A stretch of DNA of 64,000 nt from an uncultured Bacteroidales bacterium (GTDB lineage Bacteria; Bacteroidota; Bacteroidia; Bacteroidales; Paludibacteraceae). Below, piece after piece: positions 36,081-43,330 of this stretch. Below the pieces are notes generated by a model. That model searched no databases and was not told the origin of the DNA. It saw only the letters and a program-made list of their open reading frames with translations. Location of the stretch: positions 29,031 to 93,030 of the forward strand of contig ONMU01000008.1 of NCBI GenBank assembly GCA_900319035.1, in the 5' to 3' direction. The position numbers were made by a program, and so were the translations under genes. Positions within the stretch are counted from its first letter, which is position 1, and each line of letters begins with the position of its first letter.

Positions 36081-37319
36081 CTACTTTTTGCTATGTAAAA
36101 GTGACAAAACAGGCGATTGCTTTAGCAAAACCACGCAGAAAGACAGCGCAAGGATGATGTGTGCATACTCCACCAAACGATGAGGAGCACACAACATACC
36201 TATACACCAAATCACGATGATACCTGCATAAGGCAATGCCCAATAACGCCTCCAATGCCATAAAATAGTAGGCAAAATATTGAACGGGATGAACAACCAA
36301 TTCCATTCGGTATTCGGCATAGACGGGAAAACAAGCATGTACGTAATAAGCAATGAAAATAAGGTATATATGCTTAATAAAGCATAATCCAAATAATTGT
36401 GCTTGGCGAACATTCCAATAAGCGACAACACAAAAATCAGTAAAGCGAACATAATCGGAGAGAACCGTTCACCTTTACATTGCTTCACCGAAGGAGCTAA
36501 GACTACAGGCTCCTCCGTGATAATTGGAAGACCATTTATCGTGGCAACCTGCCAACGTTCTAACAATTCGAAAGGCGCAATCAACTTTTCCTCCTCAGGT
36601 ATATTTGGATTATCTACATAACGTCCGCTCACCATGGTCATACACCAAAACAAACCCCACCCTTTAGCTGCATTGTCATAGAAAATTTCGCGAATCGTTC
36701 TATTGCTTTTATCCCCCCATTTCGGATAAACAATCCTATACGTGCTTCCCGTCATTTCGTTCGCAGACCGGATAGCATCTTCAACACTATGAACCACCGA
36801 AATAGCACAGCCGCGTTTTACCGGATCATACTCCAAATACAAGCCTTGCCCCACACGCTCATCGCACATTCTCCACAGTTCAGACTCCACCTCCGGAGGT
36901 AAGTTGAGTCGGTATTCCTTCACACCCCTTCCTGCCTCATAAAATGGTTGCAGATAGTCGTTCATGGACAAACTCATCATACCCATATTCAGATCATTCA
37001 TCAAGAAACGGAGTACTTTTCCGCTCACCCCCTCACTTTCGTAAGTAAAGATATAATCCAACCCGAATGTCGGGCATTGTAAATGCAGACAAGCATGACC
37101 AAGAACGCTATAAAGAATATCACCGGGTTCAGACACTACCAGACTAACCTTCACAAAATCCGGATCTAATCGGTCAATTGTATCATTGAATCCCTGCGCA
37201 GCATTGCGTTCTGCAACCGTCATCTCTTTCTCCACCACGGGCAATAATGCTTGCCCCCTCATTCCCAACGGCAGCAAGAGAACCAATACTATTCCAACTA
37301 TTTTCCGCAACAGATTCAT
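36081..37319 (-). CDS. DUF4105 (Lnb N-terminal-like) membrane protein
   Basis: The 412-aa protein has a signal peptide (about residues 1-23). Residues about 55-270 form a periplasmic DUF4105 domain, with PGDILYSVLGHACLHLQCPTFGLDYIFTYES carrying the conserved S, GH and Y features and a later RGCAISVVHSVEDAI. After about residue 285 come four or five membrane helices (FALLIFVLSLIGMFA; YALLSIYTLFSLLITYML; IVIWCIGMLCA). The domain is shared with Lnb, a lipoprotein N-acyltransferase of some Gram-positives, but in Bacteroidota its substrate is not established. The gene has its own promoter and diverges from porX. Confidence 0.8.
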   Translation of the reverse strand: MNLLRKIVGIVLVLLLPLGMRGQALLPVVEKEMTVAERNAAQGFNDTIDRLDPDFVKVSLVVSEPGDILYSVLGHACLHLQCPTFGLDYIFTYESEGVSGKVLRFLMNDLNMGMMSLSMNDYLQPFYEAGRGVKEYRLNLPPEVESELWRMCDERVGQGLYLEYDPVKRGCAISVVHSVEDAIRSANEMTGSTYRIVYPKWGDKSNRTIREIFYDNAAKGWGLFWCMTMVSGRYVDNPNIPEEEKLIAPFELLERWQVATINGLPIITEEPVVLAPSVKQCKGERFSPIMFALLIFVLSLIGMFAKHNYLDYALLSIYTLFSLLITYMLVFPSMPNTEWNWLFIPFNILPTILWHWRRYWALPYAGIIVIWCIGMLCAPHRLVEYAHIILALSFCVVLLKQSPVLSLLHSKK

Positions 37320-37376
37320 ATATTTTTTTTTCGTTATTAAGTGATGATGGGATTACGCAATTCCGTTTTCAGCGTG

Positions 37377-37407
37377 CAAAGGTACTGCTTTTTTTTGAAT
37401 TGTGCAA
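37377..37407 (-). promoter_or_regulatory. Promoter of the DUF4105 gene
   Basis: Minus-strand TACCTTTG (37384-37377) with TTG at 37407-37405 and a 20-bp spacer. The rest of the 335-bp gap (37320-37654) holds the porX promoter and a CTCAACC-like short repeat near 37490-37505. Confidence 0.7.
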
Positions 37408-37560
37408 GAGATAGAACAAAAAACGCTGTCCATTATGTTCATTTTTCATTTTTGTCGCATATTTGCGGCAACCCTTCCCCTCCACTAATCCACTCAACCT
37501 CTCAACCTTCATCCGGGCTTCTCCATCCCGTTGGAAATATCCAAAATTATAGAAATAATT

Positions 37561-37591
37561 TTTGGCAACTGACAAAACGGCATAATTTTTG
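37561..37591 (+). promoter_or_regulatory. Possible porX promoter
   Basis: TTTG at 37561-37564 is followed after 18 bp by TAATTTTTG (37583-37591), a TAnnTTTG element with one extra T. The leader would be about 55 nt. Confidence 0.45.
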
Positions 37592-37654
37592 TACAAACCC
37601 TAAAGAAACTCTTGTTTAAATTATATGGTAGAAAATTAAAAGGAAGATTGCTAT

Positions 37655-39244
37655 ATGAATCGGATTTTGTGGGTTGATGACGAGATTGACTTGTTGCAAC
37701 CGTATATTATTTATTTGAAAAACAAAGGGTACGAAGTGGTGTCGGCTTCGAACGGCGAGGACGCATTGCAGATCGTGAAAGGCGAAAAAGGAGATGGTGA
37801 CAACCATTTCGACATCGTCTTTTTAGATGAGAACATGCCCGGCATGACCGGTTTGGAGACCTTGCAAGAAATCAAACGATTGCGACCCGGAGTGCCGGTG
37901 GTGATGATCACCAAATCCGAAGAGGAGCACATCATGGAACAGGCGATAGGCGAGAAGATAGCCGATTACCTGATCAAGCCCGTTAACCCGAGTCAGATAT
38001 TGCTGTGCCTCAAGAAACATATTCATCAGCAAGAGATCGTGACAGAACAAGTGCAGCAGAACTACCGTCAGGAATGGAGCGACATCTCGTATATGATCGA
38101 CACGGCTACGACCATCGAAGAATGGCAAGCAATCGAGCGTACGCTCAGCAAATGGGACATCGAGTTGGAGAACGCACCTATGCGTTCGCTCATCGATGAC
38201 CAACGCACGCAAGCGAATGCTGCTTTTGGTAAATGGATAGCGAAGAACTACGAGAGTTGGTTTGAGAGTACAGACCGTTTCACTGACAGAGTACAGAATA
38301 CAGACCAAGTTACCAGACCGGTTATGTCGCACGATGTGATGAAACATGCGGTTTTTCCGCTGCTTGACCAAGGGGAGAAAGTGCTGCTTTGCGTGATCGA
38401 TAACTTCCGTTTCGACCAGTGGAAGACCATTCAGCCGCTGATCAGCGAGTTCTACTCGATCCGCCACGAGGAGCAATACACCTCTATTCTGCCCACAGCT
38501 ACGCAGTATGCCCGCAATGCTATTTTCTCGGGTCTGCTGCCCCTTCAGATCCAACAGATGTACCCGCAGTATTGGGTAGAAGAAGGAGACGAGGAGACCA
38601 AGAACCAACACGAGAGAGAGCTTGTTCAGACGCTTCTCGACCGGTATCGGAGAAGGGAGAGTTTTAACTATTGGAAGGTCAACGAGAGTGATTTTTGCGA
38701 GAAAGTGATCCATCAGCTGAAGGGTGTGACTGCTCCGCTGAATATCGTGGTACTCAATTTCATTGATATGCTTTCTCACTCGCGTACGGAGAGTAAGATG
38801 ATGCGTGAGTTAGCAAACGACGAAGCGGCGTACAGGAGCCTGACGCTCAGTTGGTTCAAACATTCGCCGACCTACGACCTGCTACGCCGTGCGGCGGAGT
38901 TAGGATTCACGCTGGTACTGACCACCGACCATGGTACCACAAGGGTGAAAAACGCTGTGCAGATCATCGCGGACAAGAACACCAATACGAATATCCGCTA
39001 CAAAGTGGGCAAGGCGCTTAACTGCTCGTCCAAGAACGTCTTCTCCATCGAGCAGCCCAAAAGGGTCGGTCTGCCCTGTCCGAACGTCAGCAGCAGCTAT
39101 GCGTTCTGCACCGGAAGCGATTTCTTCGCGTACCCGAATCAGTTCAACTACTACGCACAGTACTACCGTAACACGTTCCAACATGGCGGTATATCGCTCG
39201 AAGAGATGATCGTGCCGCTCGTCACGTTGGGGCCGAGGAATTAA
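37655..39244 (+). CDS. porX: PorX, T9SS response regulator with PglZ domain
   Basis: The 529-aa protein has a receiver domain at residues 1-125 (acidic pocket D8-D9, phospho-acceptor D58 in FLDENMP, conserved K in LIKPVNP). A helical linker follows, then a PglZ/alkaline-phosphatase-like domain at about residues 200-525 (CVIDNFRFDQW; LTTDHGTTRVKNA). This architecture is that of PorX, the response regulator that with the kinase PorY and the sigma factor SigP controls T9SS genes, and whose PglZ domain acts on nucleotides. A 7-bp ACAGA repeat (38286-38304) encodes part of the linker (TDRVQNTDQ). PorY and SigP are not in the window. The gene converges with the exo/endonuclease-phosphatase gene, 18 bp apart. 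Confidence 0.93.
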   Translation: MNRILWVDDEIDLLQPYIIYLKNKGYEVVSASNGEDALQIVKGEKGDGDNHFDIVFLDENMPGMTGLETLQEIKRLRPGVPVVMITKSEEEHIMEQAIGEKIADYLIKPVNPSQILLCLKKHIHQQEIVTEQVQQNYRQEWSDISYMIDTATTIEEWQAIERTLSKWDIELENAPMRSLIDDQRTQANAAFGKWIAKNYESWFESTDRFTDRVQNTDQVTRPVMSHDVMKHAVFPLLDQGEKVLLCVIDNFRFDQWKTIQPLISEFYSIRHEEQYTSILPTATQYARNAIFSGLLPLQIQQMYPQYWVEEGDEETKNQHERELVQTLLDRYRRRESFNYWKVNESDFCEKVIHQLKGVTAPLNIVVLNFIDMLSHSRTESKMMRELANDEAAYRSLTLSWFKHSPTYDLLRRAAELGFTLVLTTDHGTTRVKNAVQIIADKNTNTNIRYKVGKALNCSSKNVFSIEQPKRVGLPCPNVSSSYAFCTGSDFFAYPNQFNYYAQYYRNTFQHGGISLEEMIVPLVTLGPRN

Positions 39245-39262
39245 TAGGTCTGTACTCTGGGT

Positions 39263-40030
39263 TTACCATTCCAGCGTTGCAACAACCGGCTTATGATCTG
39301 AGCCGGTTGTTTTTGGTACCGTGCAGCGGGTCGGTTTCAAGGGATCGGAACACAGGATATAATCGATCCGTAGACCGAAACCTTTGTAGGAATAGGTGTC
39401 TCCGTCGTCAAAAAACGAATGCGTCTCGCTCCATGTGTCGTGCAAACCGCTGCTCAGACACCAGTAGGTATAACTGAGTATGGGCGAGTTGAAATCACCT
39501 ACTACGATCACGGGATAAGGGCTCTCATCAATCTCCGCGCGCACCACCTGTGCCTGTTTGTTACGGAGGGGAACCGCCCGTTTCCATTTCTGCTCGATCT
39601 TATTGACGTCCTGCAGGTCTTCCGACTCCAATTTATACGACTCCAAGTGGTTGTTAAACAGCCGGAAAGTGTCTTTTCCGACCACTATATCACAACGGTT
39701 AGAGAGGTTGCCAAATGACTCATAATGAATACTTTGCTTATGAATAAGCGGGTACTTGGACCACACCATGGTGCCGTACTGATGACGTTTGTTAAAGACC
39801 GAAAAATCCAGATACGAATAAGGATATTTGGGGCTCAAGGTCTTTTTGACATCCGGCAGGGTGAGGAAATGATCGTCTTTATAGACATCGACCTCTTGCA
39901 GACACACAACATCAGCATCCTGCTGCAACAGGTATTGCAGCACCTCGTTCTTCTCGGGCTTCTTAAACTCGCCCATACGACCTGTATTCCAGGTCATAAC
40001 GGTGATTGCTATGAGGAGGGCGGATAGCAT
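39263..40030 (-). CDS. Endonuclease/exonuclease/phosphatase family protein
   Basis: This 255-aa protein of the EEP superfamily has the metal-binding motifs in order: TWNTGRM, LQEVDV (catalytic Glu), VVGDFNSP (Asp, Asn) and GSDHKPVVATL (His) at the C-terminus. A single short hydrophobic N-terminus (MLSALLIAITVM) may be a signal or anchor. Many Bacteroidota homologues carry additional membrane helices, so this is a short form. The substrate (nucleic acid, phosphoinositide-like or sphingolipid headgroup) cannot be told from sequence. Its start codon overlaps a TTCAG array that fills the gap to the upstream rhomboid gene, so the two are probably one transcript. Confidence 0.85.
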   Translation of the reverse strand: MLSALLIAITVMTWNTGRMGEFKKPEKNEVLQYLLQQDADVVCLQEVDVYKDDHFLTLPDVKKTLSPKYPYSYLDFSVFNKRHQYGTMVWSKYPLIHKQSIHYESFGNLSNRCDIVVGKDTFRLFNNHLESYKLESEDLQDVNKIEQKWKRAVPLRNKQAQVVRAEIDESPYPVIVVGDFNSPILSYTYWCLSSGLHDTWSETHSFFDDGDTYSYKGFGLRIDYILCSDPLKPTRCTVPKTTGSDHKPVVATLEW

Positions 40031-40069
40031 TCAGTATTCAGAGTTCAGATTTCAGTATTCAGATTTCAG
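40030..40069. repeat. TTCAG array, 7-bp period, between rhomboid and EEP genes
   Basis: TTCAG occurs at 40030, 40037, 40044, 40051, 40058 and 40065, exactly every 7 bp. The last unit contains the rhomboid stop codon (40066-40068) and the first touches the ATG of the EEP gene (40028-40030). Confidence 0.92.
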
Positions 40070-40827
40070 AGTCTTCTTTGATAGTGATAGCCATCGAACT
40101 TATCGTCCTTCGAGCTATCCGGACGATGAGAACCGCCTAATTTAGTACGGATCTTATTCCATAGTTCACCGGGTTCGCACCAGTCGGTCTTTTTCCAGAA
40201 CAAGACAAGCAACCATCCGAAGAGGAATCCTCCTAAATGTGCGAAATGCGCTACATGATCGGCTGAGATGCCTGCTACGGAACCCAGACCGGCAAAGAGC
40301 TCGATGAGAGCGTAGATAATAACGAACGTACGCGCACGTATAGGCACAGGGACGAAAATGATGAACATCGGCACATCGGGATATAACCAGCCGAAGGCGA
40401 ACAAGATACCGAACACGGCACCGGAAGCGCCGATCGTATTCATAAAATAGGCCATGTGGGCAAGCGAAGCGGCACTGTAGGTCGCACTCAAGTTATCCAA
40501 CATCAGCATCCATACGAGCTCCTGTACCAAAGCGGCACCAAGTCCGCAAACGAGGTAATACACAAGGAACCGCCTCTCGCCCCACTGCTGCTCAATCATC
40601 GGAGCAAACATCCACACGGCGAACATATTAAAAAATATATGACTCAGATCCGCATGAAGGAACATGTAGGTAAACGGTTGCCACCAATGGAAGGACTCCG
40701 CACCAAAATAATGGAGTCCGCAAATTGCATTCAGATCCACTCCGCTCCTCATCAAAATAGAGGTGAGCAGAAAAACAATCAGGTTGGCTACCAAGAGGTA
40801 GCGCGTAACAGTTGGTAAATTTCTCAT
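40066..40827 (-). CDS. Rhomboid family intramembrane serine protease
   Basis: The 253-aa protein has about six membrane helices and the rhomboid signature. The catalytic Ser is in GASGAVFGILFAFGW and the catalytic His in DHVAHFAHLGGFLFGW; the WQPFTYMFLHADLSHIFFNM segment of L1/TM2 is also present. It cleaves membrane-protein segments; the substrate is unknown. The soluble C-terminal tail (WKKTDWCEPGELWNKIRTK...) is typical of Bacteroidota members. The promoter -7 element ends only 8 bp before the ATG, so the mRNA may be almost leaderless. Confidence 0.93.
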   Translation of the reverse strand: MRNLPTVTRYLLVANLIVFLLTSILMRSGVDLNAICGLHYFGAESFHWWQPFTYMFLHADLSHIFFNMFAVWMFAPMIEQQWGERRFLVYYLVCGLGAALVQELVWMLMLDNLSATYSAASLAHMAYFMNTIGASGAVFGILFAFGWLYPDVPMFIIFVPVPIRARTFVIIYALIELFAGLGSVAGISADHVAHFAHLGGFLFGWLLVLFWKKTDWCEPGELWNKIRTKLGGSHRPDSSKDDKFDGYHYQRRL

Positions 40828-40835
40828 AACGGCTA

Positions 40836-40843
40836 CAAAATTA
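40836..40843 (-). promoter_or_regulatory. -7 element of the rhomboid gene
   Basis: Minus-strand TAATTTTG matches TAnnTTTG; the -33 element is poor. The start codon at 40827 follows at once. Confidence 0.5.
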
Positions 40844-40936
40844 CTGCTTTTTTATGATATAACCACATAAAAAGTGCCAAAAAATGATAAAAAAGTAGTT
40901 TTTTTCACAAAAAATGCATTTTTTTTGTCAAAAAAG

Positions 40937-40967
40937 TTTGCAGATTAAAGAAAAAGTTGTAACTTTG
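40937..40967 (+). promoter_or_regulatory. Promoter of the HU gene
   Basis: TTTG at 40937-40940, a 19-bp spacer and TAACTTTG at 40960-40967 form a consensus Bacteroidota promoter, with a leader of about 55 nt to the ATG at 41030. Confidence 0.85.
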
Positions 40968-41029
40968 CAGCGCATTCCGAATAAGGAAACTATAAATTCA
41001 CATTTTTAATAAACTAAAATTACATTATT

Positions 41030-41293
41030 ATGAACAAGTTGGCACTTATTGAAGCTGCTGCAGCAAAGGCTCAGGTAAGCAAAGCAGAGGCAGCAAAAGT
41101 TATCGACGCAGCTCTCGAGGCAGCTGTTGAGGCAGTTAAGAAAGGCGAAGGCGTACAGCTCGTAGGTTATGCTACTATCGCAGTAGCTGAGAAGGCTGCT
41201 CGCAAAGCTAAAAACCCGCGTACCGGCGCTATCGTTGACGTTCCTGCTAAGAAGGTCGTTAAAATCAAAGCCGGCGCTAAGTTCGCTCTCTAA
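41030..41293 (+). CDS. HU family DNA-binding protein
   Basis: The 87-aa protein has the HU/IHF fold: an N-terminal helical pair (MNKLALIEAAAAKAQVSKAEAAKVIDAAL), the beta arm segment (GVQLVGYATIAVAEKAARKAKNPRTGAIVDVPAK) with the conserved RxxRNPxTG-like core (here RKAKNPRTG), and a final strand KVVKIKAGAKFAL. It binds and bends DNA as a dimer and helps organise the nucleoid. It is unusually rich in Ala and Lys, is transcribed from a consensus promoter and ends in its own terminator, so it is a strong monocistronic unit. Confidence 0.95.
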   Translation: MNKLALIEAAAAKAQVSKAEAAKVIDAALEAAVEAVKKGEGVQLVGYATIAVAEKAARKAKNPRTGAIVDVPAKKVVKIKAGAKFAL

Positions 41294-41311
41294 TCAGGCA
41301 ACGTACTCCGC

Positions 41312-41346
41312 AAACGAGTTGCTCTCCATAACGGGCAACTCGTTTT
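41312..41346 (+). terminator. Terminator of the HU gene
   Basis: AAACGAGTTGC (41312-41322) and GCAACTCGTTT (41335-41345) pair perfectly over 11 bp around a 12-nt loop. The arm itself ends in Ts, and the hairpin lies 19 bp after the HU stop codon. Confidence 0.8.
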
Positions 41347-41370
41347 GCGTCTGTTTAATTTAAGGAAATC

Positions 41371-41949
41371 ATGCTGAATATTATTTTATGCGGAGCCCCG
41401 GGTAGCGGAAAGGGCACGCAATCGGCTTTTATTGCCCAGAAATACGGGCTGCAACATCTCTCCACAGGAGATGTACTCCGCGCTGAGATCGCCAAGGGTA
41501 GCGAACTCGGCAAACAGATAGGTGCCCTGATCGCCAATGGAAACCTCGTGCCGGACGAGATGATCAACGGTGTGATCGAGAATTACATCGCTTCTCTGCC
41601 TGAGGACTGCAAGGGAACGATCTTTGACGGTTATCCACGTACCGTCGCTCAAGCAGAGGCACTCACCGAGATGCTCAAGAAATATGGAATGGACGGTCTG
41701 ATGATCGATCTGATGGTCGATGAGCAGCTTCTGATCCAGCGTCTGATTGAGCGCGGTAAGGTGAGCGGTCGTGCGGACGATAACCTCAATACGATCCGTC
41801 ACCGTATCGCAGTCTATCACCAGCAGACCGAACCCATTGCACACTACTACCTGCATCACGGTAACTACTGCGCAGTGAACGGCAATCACTCCATGGCGGA
41901 CGTGTTCCTCCAGATCATGCGAATCATTGACAAATCAATGAATAATTAA
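41371..41949 (+). CDS. adk: Adenylate kinase
   Basis: The 192-aa protein is the short form with a reduced LID. The P-loop GAPGSGKGTQ is at residues 7-16, the AMP-binding region contains LSTGDVLR, and FDGYPRTVAQAEAL and the LID region GRADDN...R follow. There is no zinc-finger LID. It interconverts AMP, ADP and ATP in the cytoplasm. The third and first bases of its stop region are part of an ATTAA heptamer array that leads into the obg gene, suggesting co-transcription. Confidence 0.95.
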   Translation: MLNIILCGAPGSGKGTQSAFIAQKYGLQHLSTGDVLRAEIAKGSELGKQIGALIANGNLVPDEMINGVIENYIASLPEDCKGTIFDGYPRTVAQAEALTEMLKKYGMDGLMIDLMVDEQLLIQRLIERGKVSGRADDNLNTIRHRIAVYHQQTEPIAHYYLHHGNYCAVNGNHSMADVFLQIMRIIDKSMNN

Positions 41950-41968
41950 CAATTAATAATTAATATCT
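41945..41968. repeat. ATTAA array, 7-bp period, between adk and obg
   Basis: ATTAA at 41945, 41952 and 41959, exactly 7 bp apart. It includes the adk stop (41947-41949) and ends just before the obg ATG at 41970. Confidence 0.75.
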
Positions 41969-41969
41969 T

Positions 41970-43151
41970 ATGGCTGCGAATTTCATCGACTACGTAAAGA
42001 TCTACTGCCGCTCCGGAAAGGGCGGTGCCGGTTGTATGCACCTTCATCGCGCTAAGTATCTGCCCAAAGGCGGACCCGACGGCGGTGACGGAGGTAAAGG
42101 CGGGTCGGTGATCCTTCGCGGCAACCGAAACCTTTGGACGCTACTCCACCTCAAGTACCAGAAACATATTATGGCTACCGACGGAGGCAAAGGCGGTCAG
42201 AGTCGTTCGTTCGGCAAGGACGGAGAGGATAAGATCATCGAAGTGCCTTGCGGAACGGTTGTTTACGACGGTGAGACGGGTGAGTATATATGCGAAGTGA
42301 AGGCGCATGACGAAAAGGTTGTGCTCCTCAAGGGAGGTCGCGGAGGTTTAGGCAACTGGCATTTCCGTACGGCTACTAACCAAGCTCCGCGTTATGCACA
42401 GCCCGGCGAACCGGCGCAAGAACGCACTGTCATCATGCAGCTCAAAGTGCTGGCAGATGTTGGTCTGGTCGGTTTTCCGAATGCAGGCAAATCGACGTTG
42501 CTCAGCGTCGTCTCTGCCGCCAAACCCGAGATTGCGGACTATCCGTTCACAACCCTTACGCCGCAACTCGGCATCGTCTCCTATCGTGACGGACGGTCGT
42601 TCTGTATGGCAGATATCCCCGGTATCATCGAGGGTGCGAGCGAAGGCAAGGGACTCGGTTTGCGGTTCCTCCGACACATAGAGCGCAATGCCGTGCTGCT
42701 CTTCATGGTTCCGGCTACCAGCCCCGATATCGAGGCGGAGTATAAGATCCTGCTCAATGAGTTAGAGCAATACAACCCCGAGTTGCTGACCAAGGCGCGC
42801 ATACTGGCTGTCACCAAGACCGACCTGCCGCGTCTGGACGATGAAGGCAACGAACTGCCGCCTATCGATCTTAAGCAACTGAAAAAGAAACTCGGCATCG
42901 AAGTTTTGCCGATTTCATCGGTACAAAACGAAGGTATCGATGCTCTCAAAGATGCCCTTTGGGAGGAGCTGAACAAGGAGCAGAACCAAGTCATCGAGAT
43001 CTCGCATGCACCGATAGACGTGACCGTCATAGAGAGTCCAGATGAGAGCGTTCAGGATTCAGACGAAGAGGAAGAAGGTACCATCTACCTCAACGAAGTA
43101 GAGGAAGAATGGGACCTCGATAAGTACAAAGGCATAGGATGGGATAATTGA
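41970..43151 (+). CDS. obgE: Obg GTPase (ObgE/CgtA)
   Basis: The 393-aa protein has a glycine-rich Obg fold at residues 1-158 ([30 protein letters not shown]) and a G domain with G1 [10 protein letters not shown]3 [10 protein letters not shown] and G4 TKTD. It is an essential ribosome-assembly and stress GTPase of the cytoplasm. The C-terminal tail is acidic ([19 protein letters not shown]) as in Bacteroidota homologues. Two TTCAG units 7 bp apart (43051, 43058) encode ESVQDSDE at the start of this tail. Confidence 0.96.
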   Translation: MAANFIDYVKIYCRSGKGGAGCMHLHRAKYLPKGGPDGGDGGKGGSVILRGNRNLWTLLHLKYQKHIMATDGGKGGQSRSFGKDGEDKIIEVPCGTVVYDGETGEYICEVKAHDEKVVLLKGGRGGLGNWHFRTATNQAPRYAQPGEPAQERTVIMQLKVLADVGLVGFPNAGKSTLLSVVSAAKPEIADYPFTTLTPQLGIVSYRDGRSFCMADIPGIIEGASEGKGLGLRFLRHIERNAVLLFMVPATSPDIEAEYKILLNELEQYNPELLTKARILAVTKTDLPRLDDEGNELPPIDLKQLKKKLGIEVLPISSVQNEGIDALKDALWEELNKEQNQVIEISHAPIDVTVIESPDESVQDSDEEEEGTIYLNEVEEEWDLDKYKGIGWDN

Positions 43152-43330
43152 GAAGCCCTAAGGGCTTGGTTTGGGGGGCGGAGCCCCTGTTTGAAAGTTT
43201 GAATCCTTCGGATTTTGTTTGAGAGTTTGAGCCTTCGGCTTTGTTTGAAGGTTTAAACGCGAAGCCAAACAAGGACGCAGTCCCAAACAAGCGAAGTCAA
43301 ACAAGGGCTATGCCCCAAACAAGAGAAATT
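43152..43330. repeat. Hairpin-studded octamer repeat region between obg and ClC genes
   Basis: The left half has GTTTGA units in 8-bp pairs interleaved with short perfect hairpins (AAGCCC-TAA-GGGCTT, GGGGC-GGAGCCCC, AATCC-TTC-GGATT, AGCC-TTC-GGCT). The right half has CAAACAAG units, the complement of CTTGTTTG, separated by short GC-rich words. The two halves face each other. No gene is visible in it; open frames through it are read-through of the repeats. Confidence 0.75.

Noticed and set aside
43241-43330. In-frame N-terminal extension of the ClC protein
   Set aside because: The 30 extra residues come from the CAAACAAG repeat block; MNWYDQII at 43331 fits the family start.
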